Origin: Crocodylus rhombifer
Taxonomy: Eukaryota; Chordata; Crocodylia; Crocodylidae
DNA: 64,000 bases
Reading direction: 5' to 3'
Assembly (NCBI GenBank): GCA_038503035.1
Contig: JAVSML010000968.1
Location: 62,001-126,000 of the forward strand
Shown here: positions 45,930 to 56,264 of the stretch, piece by piece
Layout: every line of letters begins with the position of its first letter
How positions within the stretch are numbered: the stretch's first letter is position 1
The notes under the pieces: model-generated
The model's database searches: none
The model's input: only the letters and a program-made list of their open reading frames with translations
Told to the model about the DNA's origin: nothing
Program-made: the position numbers and the translations under genes

Positions 45930-46290
45930 CAGGAACTGAGGAGACCTTCTTTTTGAGGGTCTAACAGCATTTTTCCTCATACGCCCCACTAAGTCCCAGG
46001 ACCTTCTGGCCAACCTCCTCCTGGCCCCAGCCAAACTCTTCATCTATCAGTTGAGAAAGGAGGGACTGGCCTGGAGAAACCCAGAAGATTGTTGGGCTGT
46101 TTTCCTTTCACTTATCCATGTACATCTCCAGGCAGAATTTCACTGGGTGGCTTCTGCAGACTGCTTAGATGTTTGATGGGCTCTAGCCAGTGTCATCTGC
46201 TTGGTGTCTCCCTTCAGAACCATAGTTACTAACCTTTGACCTGCACTTCTGTTCTTGGAACAAAGGATGAAAAACAGGAAAGCAATTGTT
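45930..46290 (+). repeat. Dispersed repeat with coding look, copy 2
   Basis: Aligns with 11500-11870 over most of its length in the same direction; see that entry. A frame like QDLLANLLLAPAKLFIY is visible. The family is not recognised. Confidence 0.6.
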
Positions 46291-46324
46291 ACTCAGTTAG
46301 AGGCCTGCCCAACCAACATTTTAC

Positions 46325-46511
46325 CAGGGGTGGGCAAAATGCAGCTCACGGGCCAGATGTGGCCCATGAGGCCATTCTATCTGGCCCACAGGGTCTCTAC
46401 AAAATTTAGAAAATAAATATTAATTTACCCCTGGCTGCCTGTCATGCAGCCCTCAATGACTTGCCAAAACTCAATAAGTGGCCCTCCACCCGAAATAATT
46501 GCCCATCCCTG
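46325..46511. mobile_element. Short hAT MITE, 187 bases
   Basis: The left end CAGGGGTGGGCAAAATGCAG and right end AATTGCCCATCCCTG are the two ends of the large elements at 230 and 29614 joined with almost no interior. The flanking 8-mers (CATTTTAC, CTTTAACC) agree only in part. This looks like the minimal deletion form of the family. Confidence 0.85.
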
Positions 46512-46974
46512 CTTTAACCACTACTAAAAGCTTATAGTTTCCTGGTGGGCCTAGGCCCACTATGCCTGTAAAATAAACACACCTGTATCTACGCCAGGGA
46601 ATGGATAAGATTATTATTACGGTTCTCTTCAACCCTGATTCCTTAAAGAACAAGGGCACAAGCCTGAGATCAAAGAGTGGGGTGGGGGGCATGAATTTTC
46701 TTCAGGTGCAATCCAGGCACCAGGAGGACAGGTGAAAAAGGGAGGCAACCCATGAGGAGCAATCCTTCACATGCTCTGGGGCAGGATGAGGTGAAATGCA
46801 AGGTTCTTTGGCCAGGACTGGGCTTTGCTAGCACTGTTTCTGGGCTCAGCTAGGAGACTGAAAGGGAAGAGAAGCAACTGGGGCTCCAAAGGAAGTGTTC
46901 TCAGCTAGATGGGGATAGAGTGAAGGAAGAGCCCCATTTTGAAAAATAAAGCACACCATTCAAAAATAGAACAC

Positions 46975-46980
46975 TTTATT
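46975..46980 (-). terminator. Candidate polyadenylation signal for short PCDH1 mRNA
   Basis: Minus-strand AATAAA lies about 1.6 kb after the stop codon. It is followed within 15-35 bases by a T- and GT-rich stretch (TTCTATTTTTG, then GGTGTGC), as expected for a cleavage site. No better signal was noticed closer to the stop. Confidence 0.5.
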
Positions 46981-47024
46981 GAAGGCAGATTCAGTAGGTC
47001 TGTCCTACCATGGCAGGAGTCCAG

Positions 47025-47160
47025 CCCCATTGAACATATCAGATACAATGCAGTAGAGAAGGTATCTCCACAAGACACAGGATACAGTGCAGTGAGGCAA
47101 AGGAGTGGCCCCTGTAGAACATAGGATACAGTGCAACTGGAACTCCATGGGGCACCAAGG
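47025..47160. repeat. Diverged tandem repeat, about three units
   Basis: The unit ACAYAKSATACARTGCAGT recurs about every 45-50 bases (near 47035, 47080 and 47121), within the probable PCDH1 3' UTR. Confidence 0.5.
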
Positions 47161-47429
47161 ATATAATGCCCTAGGCTGGGAGGCTCCCACTGTGCTGTGA
47201 TAGACTATCCAGGGGCCCAAAACAGGAGTCTTGAGCTGGCTGAGCTGGCCAGGCAACCTACATCAGAAGGTCCTCAAAGCCTTGCACCATTCACTCTCCC
47301 ACAACCTCCAGGGCCAGCTACCGAGCTTCAAAGCAAGCCAGCAAGCAGCTCCCCCTCTGACACTTCTCCAAGAAGTAGGTCACACAGCAGACAGCCCAAC
47401 CTCAAACAGCAAGCACACAACCCCAACCC

Positions 47430-47640
47430 TAAAACACAGCAGAAACACCCTTGTTACCCAGCAGAGATCTAACTGCAGCCTTAACACACGGCAGAAACAC
47501 ACTTGCTCCCCAGCAGAGAACCCCAGCTCAGTTTTTCTCCCCGGTCCCAAGAAAAAGCAGAAACATGCTTGCTGATCCCTGCTTTTCAGGCATGACTCAC
47601 AGCAGAAAGCCCAGCCCCAGTACATAGCACAGACTCTACT
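47430..47640. repeat. Diverged tandem repeat built on AGCAGAAACAC
   Basis: AACACAGCAGAAACACCCTTG is followed by close variants about every 45-70 bases (near 47438, 47489 and 47556), with CCCAGCAGAG after the first two. It is non-coding. Confidence 0.5.
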
Positions 47641-48604
47641 GGCCCCAACCTCTGGCACACAGCAAATCCCCCTACTGGCCCAGGCTTCCAGCAATGACTT
47701 TCCTCTTCCCCCCACCTCCCACTTCATAGGCCCAGCAGTCACTGGTACCCCTATCCAATCCCCAGTACAGATTCATCAGAGCCTCCCACTGTCAGTAGGG
47801 AATTCTGGCTCTGTTCACCTCTGCAGTAGCCTTGGCAGAGGTTACAGCAGCAGCTTCTGCAGCTTCAGAGCAAATGGCCTGGCACTTAACACTGAAGGAG
47901 GCCCTGTTGCTCTCCATGTCTACTAAAACAAAAGGCTCAACATTTAGGGAAGAGCAGCCTAGGAAAATGAAAGAGCTCCTCTCCCTCTAAACTTTCCTCA
48001 TGCTCCAAGATGCCACACAGTATGCAAGAAAAGCAGGCGTTACAGATTTGCTTTGCACAAGGATGGAAAGAGGCTCAGCCCCACCCCTGCCCAGAGCTGG
48101 CCCAGATGAAGGCTGCCTTTAGCATCACTGAACCCTGGCTGAGCACAGAAGACTCCCAGCCAGGGCAGGGCAGGAAACCGGCTGCCAAAAGCACTCGCAG
48201 GGGCCAGGCCGTACTCCTTTCTCCCCCATTACTTGGCCCTAAGCATACCAGCCCAAGTGGAGGGGACTGTCACTGCCCCTGATGCTCTCAAAGTAGGTCT
48301 CCAGCCCAGAGCTATTGAACTATTTGGGCCAAGGGTTTCAGATCAAGTTCCTTGGGCCCTTCATCACTGCTTTGTCCCTAACCAAGGGCATGCAGGATTC
48401 CTTCACATCAGTACAATGCAGTTGGATCCCAATTCCCCCCGTGTCTACTGCCATTCTGCTGAGGAGTCCAAGGGTTATCTACCAGAGACATCAACTCTCA
48501 GGTCAAATGACTTCAGTCCCTCCCCTTCTCTGACCCATAAATTTGATGCCATGGCTAGGGGCTTCACAAGTCCCCAGGCCATTCATGCAGAGTTAGGGTG
48601 GTGC

Positions 48605-50875
48605 TTATTCCCACACCTCTGTCCAGATGGCACCCCTGTGCAGAGGAGGTGCAGCTACTGGGCTCAGGAAGAGCTCTCCTACCTGCTTGTTGGTATATTT
48701 CTGGGGATTGGTGCGGTAGCTGTAGTCTGAGTATTGTTCAGAGCCTGTTGAGTTATTGTCCCCAGTGCCAACAAAGGTGTTTGTAGCAGGCAGATCCTGT
48801 ACCACTTGGTGTTTTTTGGAAGCAGATGGAGACTGAGGCTGCAGCTGGATGGAGGGCAGCGGTGAATTGGAGCGGTAGTGGCGCCCCAGGTCCGGGCTCC
48901 CAGGTGGATAGTTGAGGGGTAGATGGATCCGGGGGCTGTCACTTACAGAGTCATTCATGAGGTTGAACTTGAGGGATTTTTGCAGCCCTGTCTCCTCTTC
49001 ATCCTCTGCTGGCTTGGGTGGCTTGGGAGACTTGCTCTTCTTCACTTTGTTCTTGCTCTTGCTGCTCTTGTTGCCCTGTTTAGGTGCATACAAGTCCTTG
49101 GTTTCTTTTTTGCCTGCTTGGTAACCACTCTTGGCCTCCCGCTGCCGACAATAGCGCACAAGAATGACCAGCACAATGACAAGCGTTACAGCCACAATGC
49201 CAGCAATGACTCCAAAGAGGATGTTGCTGCGTTGCTTGCTGCGCTCATATTCAGGATCCCCAGCAATGTCTATGTCCAGGGGTGTGTCCAGGCTGTGCCC
49301 CACTAAGGTCTCCAGCACAGTGCGATTAGCTAGGGTCTCATTGACATAAAAGTGCACTAGTGCAGTTCCATGGCGTGAGGGCTTGCCCTTGTCATTGACA
49401 CGCACAACTAGGCGGTGCAGGCCATGATGCTTGCGCAAGATCTCTTTCTCCAGTGTGATATCCCCACTGCTAGGTGAAATCTGGAAGAGCTCAAAAGGGT
49501 TGCCCCCAGTAATGCTATAGATCAGCTCTGCATTGACCCCAGAATCAATGTCTTCAGCCTTGACCTTGCTGACCTGTTGCCCAGGGCTGGTGTGGGGCAG
49601 GATGTGTTTATAAGAGGCATTGGAAGGGGAGGTGATAAAAGGGGCATTGTCGTTCTCATCCAGTACATTGATGGTCACTCCCACATAGGCAGATCTGGGA
49701 GGGTCCCCTGCATCCACAGCCTTGAGCCGGAAGGTGTATGTGCTCTGTTGCTCCCGGTCAAAAGAAATACTGGAGAGGATGGTGCCAGTGCCATTCTGGA
49801 TCACAAAGTCCCCATTGTCTTGTTCTACTGAAAGTTGGATGCGGGCATTGTCACCCTTGTCGGCATCAATCACTGTCACCATACCTACTGGGCTCAAAGG
49901 TGGCATGTTCTCCATCACTGAGAAGTTGTAGCCACTTAACATGAACTTGGGGTCATTGTCATTTTTGTCCATGACATTAATGGCCACAGATGCTGTACCC
50001 TTGAGGCTGGGGCTGCCCTTGTCAGCTGCCACCACCAGGAATTCATAGCGCTCCCTCTGCTCCCGGTCCAGCACCGTCTTCACTCGGATTTCACCAGAAT
50101 CAGGATCAATAGAAAAAATACCCTTGGAGGAAGGATCCATCACCAATGAGTAAACAAGCTTGGCATTAGAGCCACTATCAGCATCACTGGCACTCACCTC
50201 CATCACTAGGTCATCAAGGTCATTGTTTTCAGGGAAGGCCACTTCAGTGAAGCTCTGGCTAAAGACAGGGGCATTGTCATTTACATCCACCACCTGCACT
50301 TTAAGGGAGTTAGTGCTGGAAAGGGGTGGGTTTCCTGAGTCCACAGCCACAATCTCAATGGTGTACTCCTTCACTGACTCATAGTCCAGTGGTGTGGTGG
50401 TTTGCAAGAAGTACTTCTTCTTGCTGTCACTGCCTGTCTCACTGGCCTGTCGCAGCTGGAATGGAACATCACCGGCAACCACACAGGTAACCACAGCATT
50501 TTCTCCTTCATCCCGGTCAGACACTTGCACCAGGGCCACAGCCGTCTCCACAGGTACATCCTCAGAAATGTTTGCCATGCCGTCCTGGTGGGTGACAAGA
50601 CCAATGCCTCGGATCTCAATGGAGGGGGCATTATCATTCATATCCTTTATGGTCACCACTACCTGAGTACGGGCACTCTTGGGATTAGCCCCTTTATCCT
50701 TTGCCAGGACAGAGAACTTGAGGATGTTAACATCCTCCCGATCAATGGGCCCCTGTACAGTGATGAGGCCTGTGGCTCTATCCAGGCGTAGCAAGCGGCG
50801 TACCATGTCTGTGGCCTGGTGAAAGGAATAGTCAATTTCGGCATTGGCGCCCTGATCCGAGTCATTGGCTTTCAC
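48605..50875 (-). CDS. PCDH1: Protocadherin-1, large second coding exon (EC3-EC7, transmembrane, short cytoplasmic tail)
   Basis: This exon encodes residues 267-1022 and follows the acceptor TACTTGCAG at 50884-50876. It holds the rest of EC3, then EC4 (about 351-468), EC5 (469-575), EC6 (576-678) and EC7 (679-790), with linkers DMNDNAP, DVNDNAP, DKNDND and DENDNAP. A single membrane helix follows at about 818-841 (genomic 49225-49150), ending in RYC. The tail is first lysine-rich (about 857-890) and then proline/serine-rich. It ends WTEVWE with TAA at 48607-48605. The joined protein is 1022 residues, against about 1060 for the human short isoform. The frame is open throughout, so the gene looks functional. 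A donor (CAG then GTAGGA, intron from 48682) lies after residue 997, so the last 25 codons are coding only when that intron is kept. An upstream open stretch to 51094 in this frame is intron. Known role of the family: weak homophilic adhesion at epithelial and neural contacts. Confidence 0.96.
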   Translation of the reverse strand: MKANDSDQGANAEIDYSFHQATDMVRRLLRLDRATGLITVQGPIDREDVNILKFSVLAKDKGANPKSARTQVVVTIKDMNDNAPSIEIRGIGLVTHQDGMANISEDVPVETAVALVQVSDRDEGENAVVTCVVAGDVPFQLRQASETGSDSKKKYFLQTTTPLDYESVKEYTIEIVAVDSGNPPLSSTNSLKVQVVDVNDNAPVFSQSFTEVAFPENNDLDDLVMEVSASDADSGSNAKLVYSLVMDPSSKGIFSIDPDSGEIRVKTVLDREQRERYEFLVVAADKGSPSLKGTASVAINVMDKNDNDPKFMLSGYNFSVMENMPPLSPVGMVTVIDADKGDNARIQLSVEQDNGDFVIQNGTGTILSSISFDREQQSTYTFRLKAVDAGDPPRSAYVGVTINVLDENDNAPFITSPSNASYKHILPHTSPGQQVSKVKAEDIDSGVNAELIYSITGGNPFELFQISPSSGDITLEKEILRKHHGLHRLVVRVNDKGKPSRHGTALVHFYVNETLANRTVLETLVGHSLDTPLDIDIAGDPEYERSKQRSNILFGVIAGIVAVTLVIVLVILVRYCRQREAKSGYQAGKKETKDLYAPKQGNKSSKSKNKVKKSKSPKPPKPAEDEEETGLQKSLKFNLMNDSVSDSPRIHLPLNYPPGSPDLGRHYRSNSPLPSIQLQPQSPSASKKHQVVQDLPATNTFVGTGDNNSTGSEQYSDYSYRTNPQKYTNKQVGELFLSPVAAPPLHRGAIWTEVWE
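48677..48688 (-). other. PCDH1: Internal splice donor for the long PCDH1 isoform
   Basis: On the minus strand the sequence reads AAGCAG then GTAGGA, with the exon's last base at 48683 and the intron starting at 48682. In human PCDH1 the long-tail isoform leaves this exon at the same place (after the codons for KQ), while the short isoform reads through to a WTEVWE end. The local codons here match both outcomes. The receiving exons were not recognised in this window, so the long isoform is inferred. Confidence 0.75.
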
Positions 50876-51402
50876 CTGCAAGTAGGAGGAAGAGAAGGTG
50901 AACAAGAGTGGAAAGGACTGAGCACCCCTAAGAGTCAGTACACTATTTGCATCAGCTTCCCCAGGAACCAAAGCAATAATTCTTTCCCCATCAATCAGGG
51001 AAGCCCAAAGAAGAACCAGTGCTTTCTCCTCCGTGGACAGGACCCATGCAGCAAGAGCCTTGTGACTTGGCAGGCTGTCCTTGGGGTGAGTCACATCCTG
51101 TCCATGCTATTCCTGTGAAACTGGCCTGACTGGTAAAACTCTTGTCACCCACTCCCTGCATGCTGACAGCCCTGCTCTGGTATGTAAAGAATCTTCCAGG
51201 TGAACCAGCTCAGTGATCCAGGAGCAGTTCTCTGACTCTCAACAACAGGGAAGAACTGCCAGAGACTAGAAAACCACCTACCTGGCTGGCTGCCAGGTAA
51301 GCAAGCCTCACCCTGCTGGGCCCTCCCATCACATGGGAACAATACACAGCCTGTCCCTGCACGCACCTTGGTAAGGCTGGTCTTAGCTCTGCAGACATAC
51401 TC

Positions 51403-51456
51403 CAAAAAAAAATAAAATCAAATAAAAAAAAATAAAAATAAAAAATAAAAAAAAAT
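51403..51456 (+). repeat. A-rich (AAAAAT)n-like stretch
   Basis: 54 bases of A with scattered T, in the PCDH1 intron. No element tail is recognised next to it. Confidence 0.85.
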
Positions 51457-51835
51457 CTCATTACCCAGAGCTGGAAATACAAACAGAAGGCCATGCCAAG
51501 ACCCACAGCAAACCCTTCTGGGTGCTGTTTCAAAGCAGAGAAAGCATCCTACTGCCCTATTCTTAGCCCCCAGTTCATCCTGATCCAAAGCCAGCTCCAA
51601 TTTGGGTCACTTCAGCACAGGCAGCAGCATCTGATCTAGCGATTCCTGGGGAAGGTAGCAGGGGACTGAGAATAAGCAGCAAGGCATATCAATACAGCTG
51701 CAGGGAACCCTGGGCTAGTATAGTGGGGTGGGGGAATCGGGTCAGGATTACAGAGTGGTAGGAGAGCTGGAATGCTGTGCAAGGATACTGGGGCTGGGAT
51801 GGCAGAGAGGCTGTTGCAGAAGGGAAGGTAGATCT

Positions 51836-51907
51836 TCACCTTACAGACTAACTAAATCAGAGATGCATAACATAAGCTTTCACAAGAGGGCTTGCATTAT
51901 CAGATGC
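51836..51907 (+). repeat. Short dispersed repeat, copy 1
   Basis: ACCTTACAGACTAAC, CATAAGCTTTCACAAGAGGG and TTATCAGATGCTG occur in the same order and spacing as at 60642-60722. Confidence 0.6.
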
Positions 51908-52747
51908 TGATGGGTCAGGATTGTGGAACAGCAGCAGAAATGAGGGTGAAGCCCACGGCTGAAATACCAGAGGGAACTGCAGGCTGGAATTACAGGTCTT
52001 GGGGAGAAGGGGACAGACCCCTTCTCATACACTGCACAGCTCTTCCCACCCTTCCCTTTCCCAAACTGCTCACTTTCAGGAGCCCTGCATTCACCATAAA
52101 CCTATTTCCATGTTCATTATTTGCTTTCTAAAGAATATAACATTTGTCTAACATTTGCTTTCCTAATCATCTCTCCAAGCAGCCTCTTCTCTGCACCATT
52201 TGCTGCTCTGCCTGTTATCTCACTCAGCAGATTTGGATAAAGAACGAAAGTTGTTAATGTAAATTCCACCTTTTACTACCACTCACAAAGAAGGCGGAAG
52301 TCATTTTCCCCCTGAAAGATAAAAGCTGAGCAATGGCAGCAGCAGCGCCTGGACCCATTCTCCTCCCAACTGCACCATGGCCTTATCTGTTTCCAGCTCG
52401 CATTCTCTTCACAGTGAAAAATGAACTCTTAAAATTCACATTGAAATTAGCAAGCGGACGAGTGCCAGCCATGCTCCACTTATTAAGATGGCAGCTGCAG
52501 ATAAACAGATGTCAGCTACCATCAGCTCAGTGTCCCCTTCAAGCCATATACACAGAGATCCACCCCCTCATTCTCCTTCCATCCAATCAGGAGGAAAACA
52601 GGATGCTATAGCTGGGCTCGAAATTCTCTCTGCAGAATCTGTGGAAAATAAGGCCTCTAGCTGCCACGGAGCTTGAAGCCTAGTGGTGGCACATACTGGG
52701 CAGGAATCCCAGGCATGCCAATAGGAGAGGCTAAGCAGTGTCATGGG

Positions 52748-53786
52748 CAGGGGTCCTGGTTTTCTCTGCTTAAAAATCTAAAATTCTGATTAAAACCCCA
52801 GAATCTACATTTTTCTGCAATCAAAATGAAATGCCACAATATATATAGGTATCAGTTAAACACAAAGGTTTATAGATATGTTTACAATTTTAAAGCAATT
52901 TGGAAGCCTCAATCATTATAATAAAATACATTCTAGATGCCTATATATTTTGGTGTTTGATTCGGGGGGGAGGGGAGGGGGTTATTACAGAAAATCAGAG
53001 CTTCCCCTGCCCCTTCACTCCCCAGGACTCAGGTCCAGCTGTGGCTGTTCCCCACACTGCTTTGTGGTGCTGAGCAGCCCTGGTATGTCAGTACCCTGCC
53101 TCTGCCCTTGCCTTTGCCCCTCACTCCCAACCTACAGGCCCCTCGCCCTGCTAGTGCCCCTCACCCCAACCCAAACCCCTTACCTCCCCCCCAGTCCTGC
53201 TGATGCTCCTCACTCCTGACCCACAGCCCCCTGGACCCCCAAGTCCTGTTGGTGCCCCTCCCCCCCAACCTGCTGCCCCCCACCCAGTGTGAAAGGAAGG
53301 GGCTGAGTTTGGGGAATGGGATGGGTGTGTTGGGAAGGGGGGGGGGGTATAGGTGACCTGTGTGGGGGGGGGATGGTCACATGCCTCTCTAGATTTCTGC
53401 ATCCACAGCGAGGCATGGGGTGCAGGGCTGTAGCCTAGCCAGACCAGCTCGGGGCAGGAGCTGCATCTGCAGCCCAGAAGATGGGACTCAGAATGGGAGG
53501 AAGCACCACACCACCATGGCCAGCAGCAGAGGGGGGCACAAGTCCACGTCTCTACCACCACACCTCACCTTAGCAAACATGGTGATGTGGTGCTACTTCC
53601 TGTGCCAGGTCTTGCTTGCAGGGGCTACACACAAGCACATGGTAACCCCTGCTCCCTGTGTCCCATTCCCCACAATCCCAAGCAGCCCCTCTTCAGGCTG
53701 GCAGAGTTCCAGCTTATAAGAGAAACCTTTAAAAGAGAAAATCCGTGTTTTGCCACATTTTTCCTCTTGGCAAATGGAAAGCCTTG
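52748..53786. mobile_element. DNA transposon, CAGGGGTCCTGG family, perfect 8 bp target duplication
   Basis: GTCATGGG flanks both ends (52740-52747 and 53787-53794). The left end CAGGGGTCCTGGTTTTCTCTG matches the inverted end at 21045. The right end (inverse of CAAGGCTTTCCATTTG) is more diverged. The interior is AT-rich, then C-rich with G-runs near 53340. It lies in the PCDH1 intron. Confidence 0.8.
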
Positions 53787-54258
53787 GTCATGGGTCCCAG
53801 CTAAGCACAAGTTTCCTTGCAGCAGCCAAAGGGGCTGGCTACTGAAGGAAAGTCTAATTTCCCATCTAGAGCTACCATTAACACAGAGACATTCAGTAAG
53901 CTTTGTATATGCAGCTGTAGCAATGACTCTCAGCCCTGACCCACACTCCCCACTCAGCCCTGGGCTCCACACAGACTCTGCTGACACTCTGCAACCTCAA
54001 TCTCGATCTCTCCCTGCCACCTCAGCCCTGGACTAGACGCACAACACAGGACTGACAATGCATCTCAACCTCTCCCTCACAACCTAGACACACAACACAG
54101 GTCTATCAATGTCACTCAATACAAAACCATAACTCTCTGCTGTGCCAGCTCTTTATATTTTTTCAGGTCCTAAACTAGAAGATTGTGATTACTGATTAAA
54201 GGGGGGCTACCCATTTGCTGGCATCAGAGTTTTACCCTGGTACTCCCTGTGCACTTAC

Positions 54259-55056
54259 CTGAAGGACAGAATGCCCAACAGGACTGTTTTCTGAGAGCTC
54301 TGCTTCATACAAGGCCTTTTCAAACTTGGGTGCATTGTCATTCATGTCCAGGATAGTGATGCGCAGAAGGGCACTGCTTGCCCGTGGAGGGTTTCCCCCA
54401 TCTTGCACTTTGATGGTCAGGTCATACGAGTCCCACTGCTCTCGATCCAGGTTCCCCATGACAATTAGCTGTGGCTGCTTCTCATCCTGATCCTCGGCCA
54501 CTTGTAGCCCAAAGAGCTCCTGTGCTTCAGGCCCTGCCATGAGCTCATAGGAGGCCACACCATTGGGGCCTGAGTCACGGTCCATGGCCAGTGGGATGGG
54601 AAAGAGAGCCCCAATGTTGGTGTTCTCGGGGATGGCCAGTGTGATAACAGGCGAGGCAAAGTTTGGTGTGTTGTCATTGACATCCAGTACCTCAATCTGA
54701 CCCTCTAGAAGGCGTGGACTGCTGTTCATTATCAAATCTGTGATGGACACCTCAAACTCCAGGAAGCAAGGATCCCCTGGGAACTGATGCTGGCACTCAC
54801 GTAGGTTCTCCCGGTCTATGGAAGTTTCAGTGGTGTAAATGTCCCCCGTTTTGCCATCCACACGCAGATAGGGGGCCCCCACTTCCAGCTTATAAAGATG
54901 CCCCACATCTGGAAAGCCATAGTCAGCAGCCAGGCTCCCAATGAGTGTGTTCGGGGGTTGCTCCTCCTGTACCTTGTAGACCACACGTGTCCCAGAACTT
55001 GAGGCAGGGAACTGAAGGAGGACCCATAGGCCAAGGCATGATGCCAACTGCTTCAT
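54259..55056 (-). CDS. PCDH1: Protocadherin-1, first coding exon (signal peptide, EC1, EC2, start of EC3)
   Basis: This exon encodes residues 1-266 of a calcium-dependent cell-surface adhesion protein of the delta-1 protocadherins. The start is the ATG at 55056-55054. It has A at -3 and opens a 22-residue hydrophobic signal peptide, followed by a mature start beginning TRVVYKV that matches PCDH1 as I know it. An ATG 63 bases further upstream is in frame but lies before a clear acceptor (pyrimidine tract then TTGCAG, exon from 55073), so I reject it. EC1 spans about residues 23-135 and EC2 about 136-245; each ends with a calcium-linker motif (VLDVNDNTP, ILDMNDNAP), and LDRE motifs are present. 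The exon ends in CAG followed by GTAAGT (intron from 54258), phase 0. There is no stop or frameshift. It joins the exon ending at 50875. Identity is by recalled similarity to human PCDH1; confidence is very high. Confidence 0.96.
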
Positions 55057-55932
55057 TCTGCACCACAGGGGGACTGCAAGGAAGCACAGATACCAGAGAT
55101 TAGGGACCCCACATGCCATTCTTTAGAACTGCTCCCCACACCCTGCCCCACCTCACTGCTGCACCGTGTCCAGCCAGGCTGGCAAGTCACCAATCCACCC
55201 GTACTCCCAGGAGTGTCCCAAAGCCTTTGGCTCAGGGCATCTGTGCCATTACCCATAGAATGTAGAGCCCCTGCCTCCACAGCTCACCCTTGACAAGCTA
55301 GTCACAAGAGCTATCTTTTAGCAACTTCCTGGAAACAGGTGTCAGGGAGAACTGATCTCAGCTTGCAAACGTTCTTGCTACGCCCTGCCTAAATAAGCAC
55401 CACGGCCATCAAAACCCAGCCCAGTGCTCTCGTCATTGACAGGAACCTACTACTGACACTGTCCACCACATTAGTCATTGTACAAGCTGTTGTTATGCCC
55501 AGCTAAACGTACAAACAAGACGGGAAGAAGAAAAAAATTCACCCACACCACTGCATTCGAGCCAGCTAGATAGAGGAACAGGCTCACATTGTAGATAGAC
55601 ACAGTGAACTATTTTATTGCAGACACAAATACTGCACACCTCTGCCCAAAGACAGAAACACTGCCCCTTCAAAAACACTTTAAAGACAGATATTACAGAG
55701 ACACCTCTTGCACTAGCCACAAAGAAATGCATCACATAGATCCACACTACAAACAGAAACACTGTATACCAAGAAACTGTAGATGCTCCACACTCCAGTG
55801 ATTGAGACACTGCACATCCTCCTGCAGCGTAAAAACACAAACATGAAATGCAACCCATATGGCAGACACAGGAGAGAAAGACACTGCACACACCCTGCAC
55901 TGCATAAAGAGAGATCCTATACTTGCGTATAC

Positions 55933-56264
55933 AAAGTGGTTCTCAAACAGGTTAGGGGAAGCACGTGCCCTCCTCCCCCCCACCCCATTAGATAAAAGGC
56001 ACCCCTTTGGTAGTGCCAGCTCATTTTCACTCATTGTTTGACTACAAGAAGTAACAGAGCAATCTTGTCGCAGAAAAACCAGGAAGACCACAACAGAGCA
56101 GAATGGTTCTAGCACTATGGAGGCCTATTTGAAATCTCTGGGTTTATCTCATGAATCATGTTTGCACACCTAACAGTGCTAACACTGTATGCCCCCCACC
56201 CAGCACCCTCAAAATAGTCTCAAGGTACCCTACAGTGCTGCAGTACCCTGGCTGAGAATCACCG
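55933..56264. mobile_element. Short hAT MITE in PCDH1 first intron
   Basis: This is the inverse relative of the MITE at 8179-8515: AAAGTGGTTCTCAAACAGG at the left and the inverse of CGGTGATTCTCAGCC at the right, with shared internal words (ATTTGAAATCTCTGGGTTT, TTCACTCATTGTTTG). The flanks GCGTATAC and GCATGTGC match at five of eight bases. Confidence 0.7.

Larger units (their letters stand above)
46955..48604 (-). other. PCDH1: Probable 3' UTR of the short PCDH1 mRNA
   Basis: This stretch directly follows the TAA of the short isoform and shows no recognised mobile element, unlike sequence below 46.5 kb. It contains two diverged tandem repeats (about 47025-47160 and 47430-47640) and ends just past an AATAAA signal. 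Transcript extent is inferred, not shown. Confidence 0.45.
50876..54258 (-). other. PCDH1: PCDH1 intron between the two coding exons
   Basis: The 3383-base intron has donor GTAAGT at 54258-54253 and acceptor TTGCAG ending at 50876, phase 0. It holds an A-rich stretch (51403-51456), a dispersed-repeat copy (about 51836-51907) and a DNA transposon (52748-53786). The remainder, including 51907-52747, shows no gene or recognised element. Confidence 0.9.

Noticed and set aside
47430..47640. AGCAGAAACAC repeats as a possible CRISPR-like array
   Set aside because: The units are diverged, spacers are not uniform, and the genome is vertebrate. It is a decayed tandem repeat.
50876..51094. In-frame extension of the PCDH1 large exon to an ATG at 51094
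   Set aside because: It is preceded by a clear acceptor at 50876 and does not resemble PCDH1, while the cadherin sequence starts exactly after the acceptor.
55057..55119. Upstream in-frame ATG at 55119 for PCDH1
   Set aside because: It lies in the intron side of the TTGCAG acceptor. The ATG at 55056 directly opens a good signal peptide.
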